64,000 nt of DNA from Rhodococcus sp. 14-2470-1b (GTDB taxonomy: Bacteria; Actinomycetota; Actinomycetes; Mycobacteriales; Mycobacteriaceae). The notes under the pieces are model-generated. The model saw nothing but the letters and a program-made list of their open reading frames with translations. It had not been told where the DNA came from and ran no database searches. Shown piece by piece: positions 45,767 to 53,824 of this stretch (position 1 is its first letter; the number at the start of each line of letters is the position of its first letter). A program made the translations under genes and the position numbers. The stretch is taken from assembly GCF_002259415.1 (NCBI RefSeq), contig NZ_NPFY01000012.1:186001-250000 (forward strand), in the 5' to 3' direction.

Positions 45767-46683
45767 GGCATGACCTCCGACGCCACCAGTTCCAGATGGT
45801 CCAGATCGGCCAGGTCGAGGACCTGCAGGTACACCCGGGATGCCCCGAGTTCGCCGTAACGCCCGATCCTGTCCACCAGTTCCGCGGGGGAACCAGCTGC
45901 ACCGTTCTCCCGCAGCTCGGACACGTCACGACCGATCGCAGCGGCGCGTCGAGCGATCTCCTCCTCGGACTTGCCGCAGCACAGCACGAGCGCGCTCGAA
46001 TACACCAGTTCTCGTCCGGTCTGGGCCGCTGCCGCTCGCACTCGATCGAACTGCGTTCCGGTGGCCTCCAGCGAGGCGAACGGGATGTTGAACTCGTCGG
46101 CGTACTTCGCGGCCAACGCCGGGGTGCGCTTCTTGCCGCCACCGCCGATCAGGATCGGTGGGCGTGGGGACTGCGCGGGTTTGGGAAGCGCAGGCGAGTC
46201 GACGATGGGGAAGTGCTTGCCGTCGTACGAGAACGTCTCGCCGACGGGGGTCTCCCACAGGCCGGTGATGACGGCCAGCGACTCCTCGAGCTTGTCGAAG
46301 CGCTCGCCCAGCGGCGGGAACGGAATGCCGTACGCCGAGTGCTCCTCCTCGAACCATCCCGCGCCGAGACCGAAATCGACTCGGCCCCCGCTCATCGCGT
46401 CGACCTGCGCGACACTGATGGCCAGCGGCCCGGGATAACGGAAGGTGGCCGACGTGACGAGAGTTCCGAGGCGGATCGTCTTCGTTTCGCGTGCAATTCC
46501 GGCGAGCGTGATCCACGCGTCCGTCGGACCGGGCAGGCCGTCCGAGTTCATCGCCAGATAGTGATCGGAGCGGAAAAACGCGCCGTAGCCCAGATTTTCT
46601 GCAGTCTGGGCGACGCGAAGAAGATCGTCGTAGGTGGCGCCTTGCTGAGGTTCGGTGAAGATACGAAGTTCGATGGAGGCCAT
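45757..46683 (-). CDS. LLM-class (F420-type) flavin oxidoreductase
   Basis: This 308-residue TIM-barrel protein has the luciferase-like start LRIFTEPQQGATYDDLLRVA, GPTDAWITLAGIARET, GRVDFGLGAGWFEEEHSAYG and ILIGGGGKKRT. These are marks of the actinobacterial F420-dependent LLM group. It would carry out hydride transfer on an unknown substrate. It is divergent from the rhodanese gene. Its stop lies inside a 14-nt tandem repeat. Confidence 0.88.
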   Translation of the reverse strand: MASIELRIFTEPQQGATYDDLLRVAQTAENLGYGAFFRSDHYLAMNSDGLPGPTDAWITLAGIARETKTIRLGTLVTSATFRYPGPLAISVAQVDAMSGGRVDFGLGAGWFEEEHSAYGIPFPPLGERFDKLEESLAVITGLWETPVGETFSYDGKHFPIVDSPALPKPAQSPRPPILIGGGGKKRTPALAAKYADEFNIPFASLEATGTQFDRVRAAAAQTGRELVYSSALVLCCGKSEEEIARRAAAIGRDVSELRENGAAGSPAELVDRIGRYGELGASRVYLQVLDLADLDHLELVASEVMPQL

Positions 46684-46847
46684 GGAATCGAGTCTAGGGA
46701 ATCGAGCTGAGACCCTCCGGGCCTGTGGATGAAACCGGCAGATGTCCGGTTTCTGTGGATCGGTCTGTGGATAGTGTGGATAACTTCCTCCCTCCATCCA
46801 CAGGGAACGGGTGGCAGGGCCAGTGGATTGCGTGACAAGATCGTTTT

Positions 46848-47192
46848 GTGTCTGCTCCGGATCTGCCCTCAGTGACCGTCGCCCAGCTACCCACCGAGCT
46901 GAGCGAGTCGGTGATTCTGCTCGACGTCCGTGAGAACGAGGAGTGGCAACAGGGCCACGCACCCGGTGCCGTGCACATCCCGATGGCCGAAGTGCCGTCC
47001 CGCATCGGTGAGATCGACGCCGACGCGGACTTGTACGTCGTGTGCAAGGCAGGCGGGCGCTCGCTCCGCGTCGTCGAATACCTCGCGCAGATCGGATACG
47101 AGGCCACCAACGTCGACGGCGGCATGTCGGCGTGGCAGCACGCAGGCCGTCCACTCGTGCGCGACGACGGCGCCGAGGCGAGAATCGTCTAG
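46848..47192 (+). CDS. Single-domain rhodanese
   Basis: This 114-residue sulfurtransferase has VILLDVRENEEW (domain start), HIPMAEVPSRI, and the active-site loop VCKAGGRS with Cys66. It moves sulfane sulfur to a thiol acceptor. GTG 46848 opens a run in which its stop overlaps the GTG of the DUF4328 gene by one base. Confidence 0.9.
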   Translation: MSAPDLPSVTVAQLPTELSESVILLDVRENEEWQQGHAPGAVHIPMAEVPSRIGEIDADADLYVVCKAGGRSLRVVEYLAQIGYEATNVDGGMSAWQHAGRPLVRDDGAEARIV

Positions 47193-48229
47193 TGTCCGCT
47201 TTTCAGGTCTGTGCCCGCTGCGCGACGCGGTGGCCCGTCGGAACGCGACCGGCAGTGTGGTGTCCGCGCTGCCACGGCGTGCTGCTGTCTCCGGTGTCCG
47301 CGCAAGCGCCCGCAACCGGTACCCGCAACTTCCGCTGGGTCGCCAAGAAAGCACGGAACAAGACCTCGCGGCCGGCCGGTCCGTCGCATCCACGCCGCAC
47401 CGCGACACCGAAGTACGACGAGATCCCGCGCTGGGGTCTGATAGATCAACCCGTATCGAACGTCCAGGAACGGGAACCGCGACTTCGACGTTGGGCAGGC
47501 GCCGCGCCCGGTCTGCTGGTACTGGCCGCGTCGTTGCTCGGCCTCGCCGCAGCAGCGGAGCTGTTCCGGTACGGGATCCTGTTGTACAACCGCACGCGCC
47601 TCGTCGGGCAGATGACCCTCGTGACGTCCGACGCGTTGGTGCTGTTCGCCGAGACCGCGTCGATCGTCATCGGAATCGCCGCAGCCGTCGGATCCGCCTG
47701 CTGGTTGGTGGATCGACGACGGATCTTCTTCGAACGAGCCGGCACACGAGATCCACGCTCGTCGCGCACCATCTTCGTCGGAACACTCGTTCCGGTGCTG
47801 TCTCTCGCGCTGCCCGGGGTCTTTCTCACCGAGTTGGCCGACGCCAAAGCCGGCGTCGGCAAGCCACGTCTGGTCCGTGACATCCGCATCTGGTGGGGAC
47901 TGTGGGTCCTGAACTGGGCACTCGTCGTCGCCGCATCCCTCTGGCGGCTGCGCGACTCCCTCCAAGCACAGGCCGACGGCGTACTGCTCTCCGCCATCGT
48001 CGCCCTGGTGGGCGTCCTCACCGCCCTGTGGACCGTCCACCTCCTCCACAGCATCGACGACCTCGGCTGGCGCGGCACCCACAAACCCTCGCCGACGCGA
48101 TGGGTCGTCTCGGTTCCACGTGAAACCGTCGCCGACGTCCCCCTCCCGGACCGAACGAACCGTTCGGTCACTCAGAGTGACCGAACGTCACGTTCGGTCA
48201 CCGAAACGGAGAAGGCGGCGGCGTCGTGA
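47192..48229 (+). CDS. DUF4328 membrane protein with N-terminal zinc ribbon
   Basis: This 345-residue protein begins at GTG 47192 with a zinc ribbon (CARC and CPRC, residues 7-28), a basic linker, and six or so transmembrane helices of DUF4328 (from about 95). IWWGLWVLNWALVVAA is typical. Function unknown. The C-terminus contains two near-identical heptads (DRTNRSV, DRTSRSV) encoded by two identical DNA hairpins. The stop overlaps the GDPD gene as GTGA. Confidence 0.8.
   Translation: MSAFQVCARCATRWPVGTRPAVWCPRCHGVLLSPVSAQAPATGTRNFRWVAKKARNKTSRPAGPSHPRRTATPKYDEIPRWGLIDQPVSNVQEREPRLRRWAGAAPGLLVLAASLLGLAAAAELFRYGILLYNRTRLVGQMTLVTSDALVLFAETASIVIGIAAAVGSACWLVDRRRIFFERAGTRDPRSSRTIFVGTLVPVLSLALPGVFLTELADAKAGVGKPRLVRDIRIWWGLWVLNWALVVAASLWRLRDSLQAQADGVLLSAIVALVGVLTALWTVHLLHSIDDLGWRGTHKPSPTRWVVSVPRETVADVPLPDRTNRSVTQSDRTSRSVTETEKAAAS
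48149..48199. repeat. Two identical 9-bp hairpins inside the 3' end of the DUF4328 gene
   Basis: GACCGAACG-N3-CGTTCGGTC occurs at 48149-48169 (loop AAC) and 48179-48199 (loop TCA), separated by the small palindrome ACTCAGAGT. The same CGAACG-N3-CGTTCG core stands alone at 27086-27100. The hairpins lie just before the GDPD start and could affect its translation. Confidence 0.75.
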
Positions 48230-49005
48230 GCGGAGATCGTCGTGGACCGTTCGTCGTTGCGCATCGCGGAGCGTCGGCGGAAAAGAAGGAGCACACGCTC
48301 GCTGCGTACGACCTGGCGCTTCGCGACGGTGCCGACGGCCTCGAGTGCGACGTTCGGCTCACCCGCGACGGCCACATCGTGTGCGTGCACGACCGGAGAA
48401 TCGACCGCACGTCCTCCGGCACCGGAATCGTCAGCGAGCTGGATTACGACACCCTCCGGGGTTACGACTACGGCGACGGCGCCGAGCCCGCCGATCTGCT
48501 GACACTCAGCGACCTGATTCAGCTGGTGCTGGACTGGACGTCCAAACCGACGAAGCTGTTCATCGAAACCAAGCATCCGGTGCGCTACGGGTCGCTCATC
48601 GAGAGCAAGGTGCTGGCCGAACTCCACCGTTTCGGCATCGGCCAACCTGCGTCCGCCGACCATTCGCGGGCAGTGATCATGTCCTTTGCGGCCACCGCTG
48701 TCTGGCGAATCAGACGAGCCGCGCCGATGCTGCCGACAGTTCTCCTCGGCGACTCGTCGCACTATCTCGGGGGCGGCGCGGCCACCACCGTCGGTGCCAC
48801 GGCAGTAGGGCCCTCGATCAAGAGCCTGCGCGAGCACCCGTCGATAGTCGACCGGGCTGCGGCGTCGGGACGCGCGACGTATGTGTGGACCGTCGACGAC
48901 AAGGCTGATGTCGACCTGTGCCGTGAACTGGGCGTCGGGTGGATTGCCACGAACAACCCAGCGCGCACCCGCGCCTGGTTGGCAGGAGCGGAGCCTGCGG
49001 AGTGA
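48226..49005 (+). CDS. Glycerophosphodiester phosphodiesterase
   Basis: This 259-residue TIM-barrel enzyme starts at GTG 48226. It has the catalytic VVAHRGAS (His13, Arg14), the metal-binding LECDVRLTRDG, VHDRRIDRT and ETKHP. It cleaves glycerophosphodiesters to glycerol-3-phosphate and an alcohol. There is no signal peptide, so cytoplasmic action is likely. The last residues (WLAGAEPAE) are encoded by the first unit of the 33-nt tandem repeat. Confidence 0.9.
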   Translation: MSGDRRGPFVVAHRGASAEKKEHTLAAYDLALRDGADGLECDVRLTRDGHIVCVHDRRIDRTSSGTGIVSELDYDTLRGYDYGDGAEPADLLTLSDLIQLVLDWTSKPTKLFIETKHPVRYGSLIESKVLAELHRFGIGQPASADHSRAVIMSFAATAVWRIRRAAPMLPTVLLGDSSHYLGGGAATTVGATAVGPSIKSLREHPSIVDRAAASGRATYVWTVDDKADVDLCRELGVGWIATNNPARTRAWLAGAEPAE

Positions 49006-49142
49006 CTCGGTGGGGCGGGAGCGGAGCCTGCGGAGTGACTCGGTGGGGCAGGAGCGGAGCCTGCGGAGTGACTCGGTGGGGCAGGAGCGGAGCCTGCGGA
49101 GTGAGCCGGTGAGGCAGAGCGGAGCCTGCGGAGTGAGCTGGA
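48985..49142. repeat. 33-nt tandem repeat, five copies, CAGGCTCC family
   Basis: The unit GGAGCGGAGCCTGCGGAGTG plus about 13 more bases starts at 48985, 49018, 49051, 49084 and about 49116. The first copy includes the stop codon of the GDPD gene. On the opposite strand the core (TCCGCAGGCTCCGCTCC) matches the arrays at 19825 and 51404. Confidence 0.85.
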
Positions 49143-49192
49143 GCATTGGGCTTGCTGGACGTGCAGGTGGGGAGACCCTGTAGGTTTCGGTC

Positions 49193-50098
49193 GTGGGTAA
49201 GAGCAAAAGAAACAGTGGTCCGAAGCAGGACAGTAATCGCGCAGCGAAGCTCGCTCAGCGTGCGGCCGAGCGGGAGAACCTGTCCGCGGCGCCGGTGCGG
49301 CCGTTCCATGGCGTGCAGGCCGAGTGCGATCTCGTTGCGATGCGTGAGTTCGTTCCGTCGGCGACGGCACCGGTCGTGGTGGACGGTCGCACGCTGACGG
49401 TGGCGACGGTGTTGCCCGGTGCGGTTGCTGCGCTGGTGCGCGAGGAGAGCGGGGACGTGCGGGGCTTCGCTGGCCTGCAGGTGCAGGTGCATTCGCGGAA
49501 TGTCGCGGCCGACCTGTCCAGTGCGTTGTCGTGGGCGTCCATCGCGCAGCCGGGTGAGTCGTTGGAGTCGGCTGGGCCGGACGGCAACACTCCTGCGCTG
49601 TCGGAGGTGCTGGATCCGACGCTGGAACTCGACATCACCGTGCACCAGGATTTCAACTGGTGGCTTCCCGAGGGCGCTGAGCCTGCTGCCGACGTCGCGG
49701 CGACGGTGGAGCGTGCCAATGGGGCCATCATGCCGTCGGCTCGCCTCGAAGGTGAGGGCCTGACTGCGGCGTGGTGGGTCGATGCGGGCGACAAAGCGCA
49801 CCTGCGGTGGGTTCGTCCGGAAAGCGAGGACGAGCTGATGCTCGCGTTGGCGCGTCTGCACGCTGCCGGTGATCTGACGCTCGGCGAGGGCTCTCGATAC
49901 GCCGGTTCGTTCCGGACTCACGGGCTGCTCGTGCCCGTGTTCGATTTGGATCCGGAGATGCACCCGACGGAATGGGCCGCGCCCACCGTTCAGTTCGGAA
50001 GCAAGCTTGCCGAGGCTTTGGCTGTGGATGCGCCGCTGACCTCGGAGCAGCGGCGGTCGCGCGACGGACTGCGTGGGCGTCAGGTGACGCTCAGATAA
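49193..50098 (+). CDS. DUF5926 family protein
   Basis: This 301-residue protein starts at GTG 49193 with a basic leader (MGKSKRNSGPKQDSNRAAK) and continues with the DUF5926 core (RPFHGVQAECDLVAMREFVPSATAPV). SEC-C-like tails are not present. The family is actinobacterial and of unknown function; the basic end hints at nucleic acid or ribosome contact. It is followed by a family-A hairpin. Confidence 0.8.
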   Translation: MGKSKRNSGPKQDSNRAAKLAQRAAERENLSAAPVRPFHGVQAECDLVAMREFVPSATAPVVVDGRTLTVATVLPGAVAALVREESGDVRGFAGLQVQVHSRNVAADLSSALSWASIAQPGESLESAGPDGNTPALSEVLDPTLELDITVHQDFNWWLPEGAEPAADVAATVERANGAIMPSARLEGEGLTAAWWVDAGDKAHLRWVRPESEDELMLALARLHAAGDLTLGEGSRYAGSFRTHGLLVPVFDLDPEMHPTEWAAPTVQFGSKLAEALAVDAPLTSEQRRSRDGLRGRQVTLR

Positions 50099-50104
50099 TC
50101 CGTG

Positions 50105-50144
50105 GTGAGTGGAAATGTGTCCGCTAGGACACATTTCCACTCAC
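50105..50144. repeat. 40-bp hairpin repeat, family A copy 3
   Basis: A perfect 18-bp stem, GTGAGTGGAAATGTGTCC paired with GGACACATTTCCACTCAC, has loop GCTA. It lies between the convergent DUF5926 and ferritin genes and could end both messages, although no T-tract follows. Confidence 0.87.
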
Positions 50145-50162
50145 GAGCGCGGGACGTGCGAC

Positions 50163-50717
50163 TTAGATGGCGCCGCCGGCAGCCTGAGGTGCACCGCTGT
50201 CCGAGGGGACAGTGTTGCTGTACTCACGAGCAACGAACTGCTCGAGGTCGAACAGGTTGTGTCCGGCACGGTCCGCGACGTTGAGCAGCGTCTTCATGCT
50301 CGCAACTTCCTCGACCTGCTCCTTGAGGAACCACTGCATGAACTGCTCGCCGAGGTAGTCGCCCTCTTCGCGTGCGGTGCTCGCGAGCGCGATGATCTGC
50401 TCGGTGACGGTCTCTTCCTGGGCAAGCGCCAGAGCGATCGGCTCGCGGGCGTCGGTGAAGACGGACTTCGCGCCGTCGACTCCGGTGAGCTCGACGGTGA
50501 TGTCGCGGTCCAGGAAGTACTGGACGATCATCATGGCGTGGTTGCGCTCTTCGACAGCTTGCGCGTAGAAGTGCTTGGCCAACTGCGGCAGGTCGGTGTT
50601 GGCGAAGTAGACCGCCGTGGCGATGTACTGGTGCGACGCGTTGAACTCGTTCCGGATCTGATCACGGAGGAGTGCGTGGAATTTGGAGTGGTTGGTTTCT
50701 TTGACGTCTGCGCTCAT
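50163..50717 (-). CDS. Non-heme ferritin 1
   Basis: This 184-residue four-helix ferritin stores iron as a ferric mineral. Ferroxidase-site residues are visible in NEFNASHQYIATAVYF (Glu), AVEERNHAMMIVQY (Glu, His), and EEVASMKTLLN. The sequence resembles mycobacterial BfrB. ATG 50717 gives the family N-terminus. A degenerate iron box lies upstream. The second ferritin gene follows upstream on the same strand and is about 60 percent similar by eye. Confidence 0.9.
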   Translation of the reverse strand: MSADVKETNHSKFHALLRDQIRNEFNASHQYIATAVYFANTDLPQLAKHFYAQAVEERNHAMMIVQYFLDRDITVELTGVDGAKSVFTDAREPIALALAQEETVTEQIIALASTAREEGDYLGEQFMQWFLKEQVEEVASMKTLLNVADRAGHNLFDLEQFVAREYSNTVPSDSGAPQAAGGAI

Positions 50718-50775
50718 GGTGAAGAGAATATGCAGGTCAGGGGCTGTTGTCACCCAAGTTCACCCTTATTGAGGT

Positions 50776-50793
50776 CAAGGTTGCCTAAATAAA
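50776..50793 (-). promoter_or_regulatory. Possible degenerate IdeR/DtxR iron box
   Basis: On the minus strand TTATTTAGGCAACCTTGA, about 60 bp before the ferritin start, resembles the TTAGGTTAGGCTAACCTAA consensus but needs a one-base gap. In mycobacteria IdeR activates bfrB from such sites. The match is weak. Confidence 0.35.
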
Positions 50794-50828
50794 CAGGCCC
50801 TAATTCTTGACTATGACCAGCGAGAAAG

Positions 50829-51371
50829 TCATACTGCGCCGGCTTGTTTCGGAGCGTTTGTGGTGCGGTTCACTCGCGCGGCGGTCTCCCTCGCAACGTA
50901 CGTCTCGACGTCGAACAGTTGATTGCCTGCCCGGTGCACGATGTTCAGCAGGCTCCTCATGCTGGCCACTTCCTCGACCTGCTCCTGCAGGAACCACTGC
51001 ATGAACTGCTCGCCGATGTAGTCACCGTTGTCCCGTGCCGTACGCGCGAGTGCGGTGATCTGCTCGGTCACCCGTTTCTCCTGAGCAAGCGCCAACTCGA
51101 CAGGTTCGGCGACCTTCGAGAACTCGTCGACGACGTCGCCGATCCCCGAGATCCCGACCTTCACCTTTCGCTCGATGAGGTAATGCACGATCATCAAAGC
51201 GTGCCCGCGTTCCTCGGCCGCCTGTGCGTAGAACCTCGCCGCGAGCTGAGGGAGATCGTTGGTCTCGAACCACACTGCAATCGCGAAGTACTGATGAGAC
51301 GCCGTGAACTCGTGATGCACCTGAGCGCGGAGTAGGTCGTGAAAAGCGTTGCTGCCGTCGCTCGAAGTCAT
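50829..51371 (-). CDS. Non-heme ferritin 2
   Basis: This 180-residue second ferritin has the same ferroxidase pattern (HEFTASHQYFAIAVWF, AAEERGHALMIVHYL, QFMQWFLQEQVEEVASM). Its C-terminal tail differs from ferritin 1 (VNRTTNAPKQAGAV). The two genes are adjacent and in the same direction with about 110 bp between them, so they look like a tandem duplication that has diverged. Co-assembly or separate regulation is possible. Confidence 0.88.
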   Translation of the reverse strand: MTSSDGSNAFHDLLRAQVHHEFTASHQYFAIAVWFETNDLPQLAARFYAQAAEERGHALMIVHYLIERKVKVGISGIGDVVDEFSKVAEPVELALAQEKRVTEQITALARTARDNGDYIGEQFMQWFLQEQVEEVASMRSLLNIVHRAGNQLFDVETYVARETAARVNRTTNAPKQAGAV

Positions 51372-51403
51372 GCACCCCAGATTACCGCTGGGGGTTGCTC
51401 GAG

Positions 51404-51476
51404 CCCGGTCGTTCCGCAGGCTCCACTCCTGCGTCAGGTCCCCGGTCGTTCCGCAGGCTCCACTCCTGCGTCAGGG
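51404..51476. repeat. 37-nt tandem repeat (two copies), CAGGCTCC family
   Basis: CGGTCGTTCCGCAGGCTCC and about 18 more bases are repeated at 51406 and 51443. The array lies between ferritin 2 and the LCP gene and reaches over the LCP stop codon. Core identity with the arrays at 19825 and 48985 is plain. Confidence 0.85.
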
Positions 51477-52982
51477 CCCTGACGTCCTGAGGTCCTCCGG
51501 AATCTGCTGGTCGTCCGCCAGCAGTCCGAAGAACTGCGAGGCGCGGTCGGAATCCCACAGCAGAACGTTGCCGACGTCGGTGTTCTCGAATCCAGCGACG
51601 GGCACCGTCGTCGTGACGAGGTCTCCGCGCATGGCCCAGGCGAGGGCGCCGAGATTCCAGATGTGATCACCGTCGTCGACGCTGAGAGACCCGGCTGCGT
51701 CCTTGACCAAAGGCCACAGACGGAACGGATTGAGGAACGTCGACGGACTCGTCGCCTTGTCCAGCAGGGCGGACATGAACTGGCGTTGATTGTTCATGCG
51801 GTCGATGTCGGCGAGCGCGGTCGCGCGGGTGCGAACGAATCCGAGGGCGTCCGATCCGGCCAGTTCCTGGCATCCGGCGGGCAGATCGATCCCGGCGAGG
51901 GGATCGGAAATCGCGTTCTGCAGGCAGACGTCGACGCCGCCGACAGCGTCGACAATTCCCGCGAAGCCGCCGAAACCGATCTCCGCGTAGTGGTCGATGC
52001 GCAGACCCGTCGCACCTTCCACTGTCTGCACCAGCAGGGGCGCGCCTTCGAACGCGAATGCCGCATTCAGTTTGTCCTGGCCGTAACCGGGGATCGACAC
52101 GTACGAGTCACGCGGGAGGCTGACCATCGTCGTGGCGCCGCCACCCTCGGGAATGTGGATGAGAATGATCGTGTCCGTGCGAGACGGACCTGTCTCGCCA
52201 CCCGTCGACAGCGATGCCTCCTGCTCGGGCGTCAAACCGGTTCGAGAATCGGAGCCGACGAGCAACCAGTTGGTGCCCGGTGTGTCCGCGATGCGTCCGT
52301 CGTAGCTCGTCAGCGCATCGACGCGGGTGAGCGAGCTGTCCACGTAGTAGACCAACCCGCCGACGACCAGAAGCAGCACCAGGAACGTCAGGCCGAAGCG
52401 TCGACCCCAGTGCCGCTTCTTGCGAACCCGAGGAGGCTTCGCTGGCTCGGGCCGTCGAAGGGCTCGCTGCGGGGGCGGAGGAGTTCGGCGACGTGGAGGT
52501 TCCTCGACGTACGGCTGAGGAGTCTGCCGCGGCGCGTGATCACCGTTGTAGCGATCGGGTCTGTCCCGAGGCGGATACTGCTCGGTCGGGCGATATCCGG
52601 CGGTGCGATCGCGTGAAACGACTCCCGGCTCGGGTGCCTGCGACCACGCCTGCTGCGACGCCGATGGCCGGTGCGAGTCCGGCCGGCCGTCGCGTCGAAT
52701 GATCTGAGTGCCCTCCTGCCGCGGCGGGAGCGGCGGGCGAGGACCGGGAGGGGGCGGCCGATAACCGTCGTGCGGCCGGCCGCCGGCGGGAGGCGGGCGG
52801 CGATCGGCCGGAGGCGGCGGCTGACGATGACCGGGCGGCGGCGGAGAACCGGGCGGCGGCTGAGACCCGGCCGGCGGCGGTGGCCGGTAACCGGGCGGAG
52901 GTGTACGACGCCCTGGATCTCGAGGCGCAGCAGGTGGACCCTGTGGCGGGGTGCCTCGTCTTCTGCGGTCGTCGTCGTTCAC
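51471..52982 (-). CDS. LytR-CpsA-Psr (LCP) family cell-wall ligase
   Basis: This 503-residue protein has a cytoplasmic N-terminus of about 190 residues very rich in Pro, Arg and Gly, one transmembrane helix (RFGLTFLVLLLVVGGLVYYV), and an outer LCP domain: NWLLVGSDSR, SRTDTIILIHIP, VSLPRDSYVSIPG, and the late ALGFVRTRATALADIDRM. LCP enzymes attach polymers such as arabinogalactan to peptidoglycan using polyprenyl-linked donors. The Pro-rich tail is longer than usual and may be a scaffold or kinase target. Confidence 0.9.
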   Translation of the reverse strand: MNDDDRRRRGTPPQGPPAAPRDPGRRTPPPGYRPPPPAGSQPPPGSPPPPGHRQPPPPADRRPPPAGGRPHDGYRPPPPGPRPPLPPRQEGTQIIRRDGRPDSHRPSASQQAWSQAPEPGVVSRDRTAGYRPTEQYPPRDRPDRYNGDHAPRQTPQPYVEEPPRRRTPPPPQRALRRPEPAKPPRVRKKRHWGRRFGLTFLVLLLVVGGLVYYVDSSLTRVDALTSYDGRIADTPGTNWLLVGSDSRTGLTPEQEASLSTGGETGPSRTDTIILIHIPEGGGATTMVSLPRDSYVSIPGYGQDKLNAAFAFEGAPLLVQTVEGATGLRIDHYAEIGFGGFAGIVDAVGGVDVCLQNAISDPLAGIDLPAGCQELAGSDALGFVRTRATALADIDRMNNQRQFMSALLDKATSPSTFLNPFRLWPLVKDAAGSLSVDDGDHIWNLGALAWAMRGDLVTTTVPVAGFENTDVGNVLLWDSDRASQFFGLLADDQQIPEDLRTSGP

Positions 52983-53003
52983 CCGTCGAATGTACCTACA
53001 AAT

Positions 53004-53810
53004 CTAGGGTAGCCAGGAGAGATGGTCGCGGAGGAGGGCGTAGCCGACGAAAGCGACGATGTCGATGAGGGCGTGGGCGATGAGCAGGGGCCACAGACGG
53101 TTGGTCTTCTGCCAGAACCGTCCGAACACCAGGCCCATCAGGAAGTTCCCGACGCCGGCTCCGAGGCCCTGATAGAGGTGGTACGAGCCGCGGAGCAGGG
53201 CGGAGAGCAGCAGTGACGAGTTCTCGCCGAGTCCGAGCTTCCGCAATCGGGAGATCAGGTAGGCAACGACGAGTATCTCCTCGGCGCCGGAGTTGGCGAA
53301 GGCGAAGGTCACGAGGGCGGGAATGCGCCACCAGGTGTCGTCGATCGTGCTGGGGACAACGGTGAGATTGAGTCCGACGGCGTTTCCGACGAGGTAGAAC
53401 ACCAGGCCTGGCAGGCCGATCAGCGCGGCCAGCCCGACGCCGGCCAGCACATCCTTCCCGAGCTTCGGTTTCGCGAGCCCGACGAGCCGCGGCCCCAGCC
53501 CGGCGCGCCACAGTAGGTACAGACCGAGGGCTCCCCACGCGCACAGTCGCAGGATGCGCAGTACTTGGTACAGCAGATCGATGACACCGAGGGAGGAGTT
53601 CGACGTGTTCAGCGCTACCGATTGGTCGGACAGACTGCCCGCGAGCAAGGCATCTTCGACGAGGGAGAGGATGCTGCTCGCGCCGCTGAGCCCGAAGGTC
53701 ACCAGCAGAACGATCGCGATCTCGATCTTGATCACTCGTCGTTCTCGCGGTTCCAGCGGTGGGTCGACGGCCGAGTTCGGCGGGTTGATCCAGCCCTTCA
53801 GATCGATCAC
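53004..53810 (-). CDS. CPBP family intramembrane protease (Abi-like)
   Basis: This 268-residue membrane protein starts at GTG 53810. It has eight or so helices and the CPBP motifs: motif 1 GAEEILVVAYLISR (the Glu pair and Arg), motif 2 with a His in RGSYHLYQGLGAGVGNFLMG, and motif 3 LIAHALIDIVAF. It would cut a membrane substrate; that substrate is unknown. The LCP gene follows 22 bp downstream. Confidence 0.85.
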   Translation of the reverse strand: MIDLKGWINPPNSAVDPPLEPRERRVIKIEIAIVLLVTFGLSGASSILSLVEDALLAGSLSDQSVALNTSNSSLGVIDLLYQVLRILRLCAWGALGLYLLWRAGLGPRLVGLAKPKLGKDVLAGVGLAALIGLPGLVFYLVGNAVGLNLTVVPSTIDDTWWRIPALVTFAFANSGAEEILVVAYLISRLRKLGLGENSSLLLSALLRGSYHLYQGLGAGVGNFLMGLVFGRFWQKTNRLWPLLIAHALIDIVAFVGYALLRDHLSWLP

Positions 53811-53824
53811 GGATCAAGTATGAG

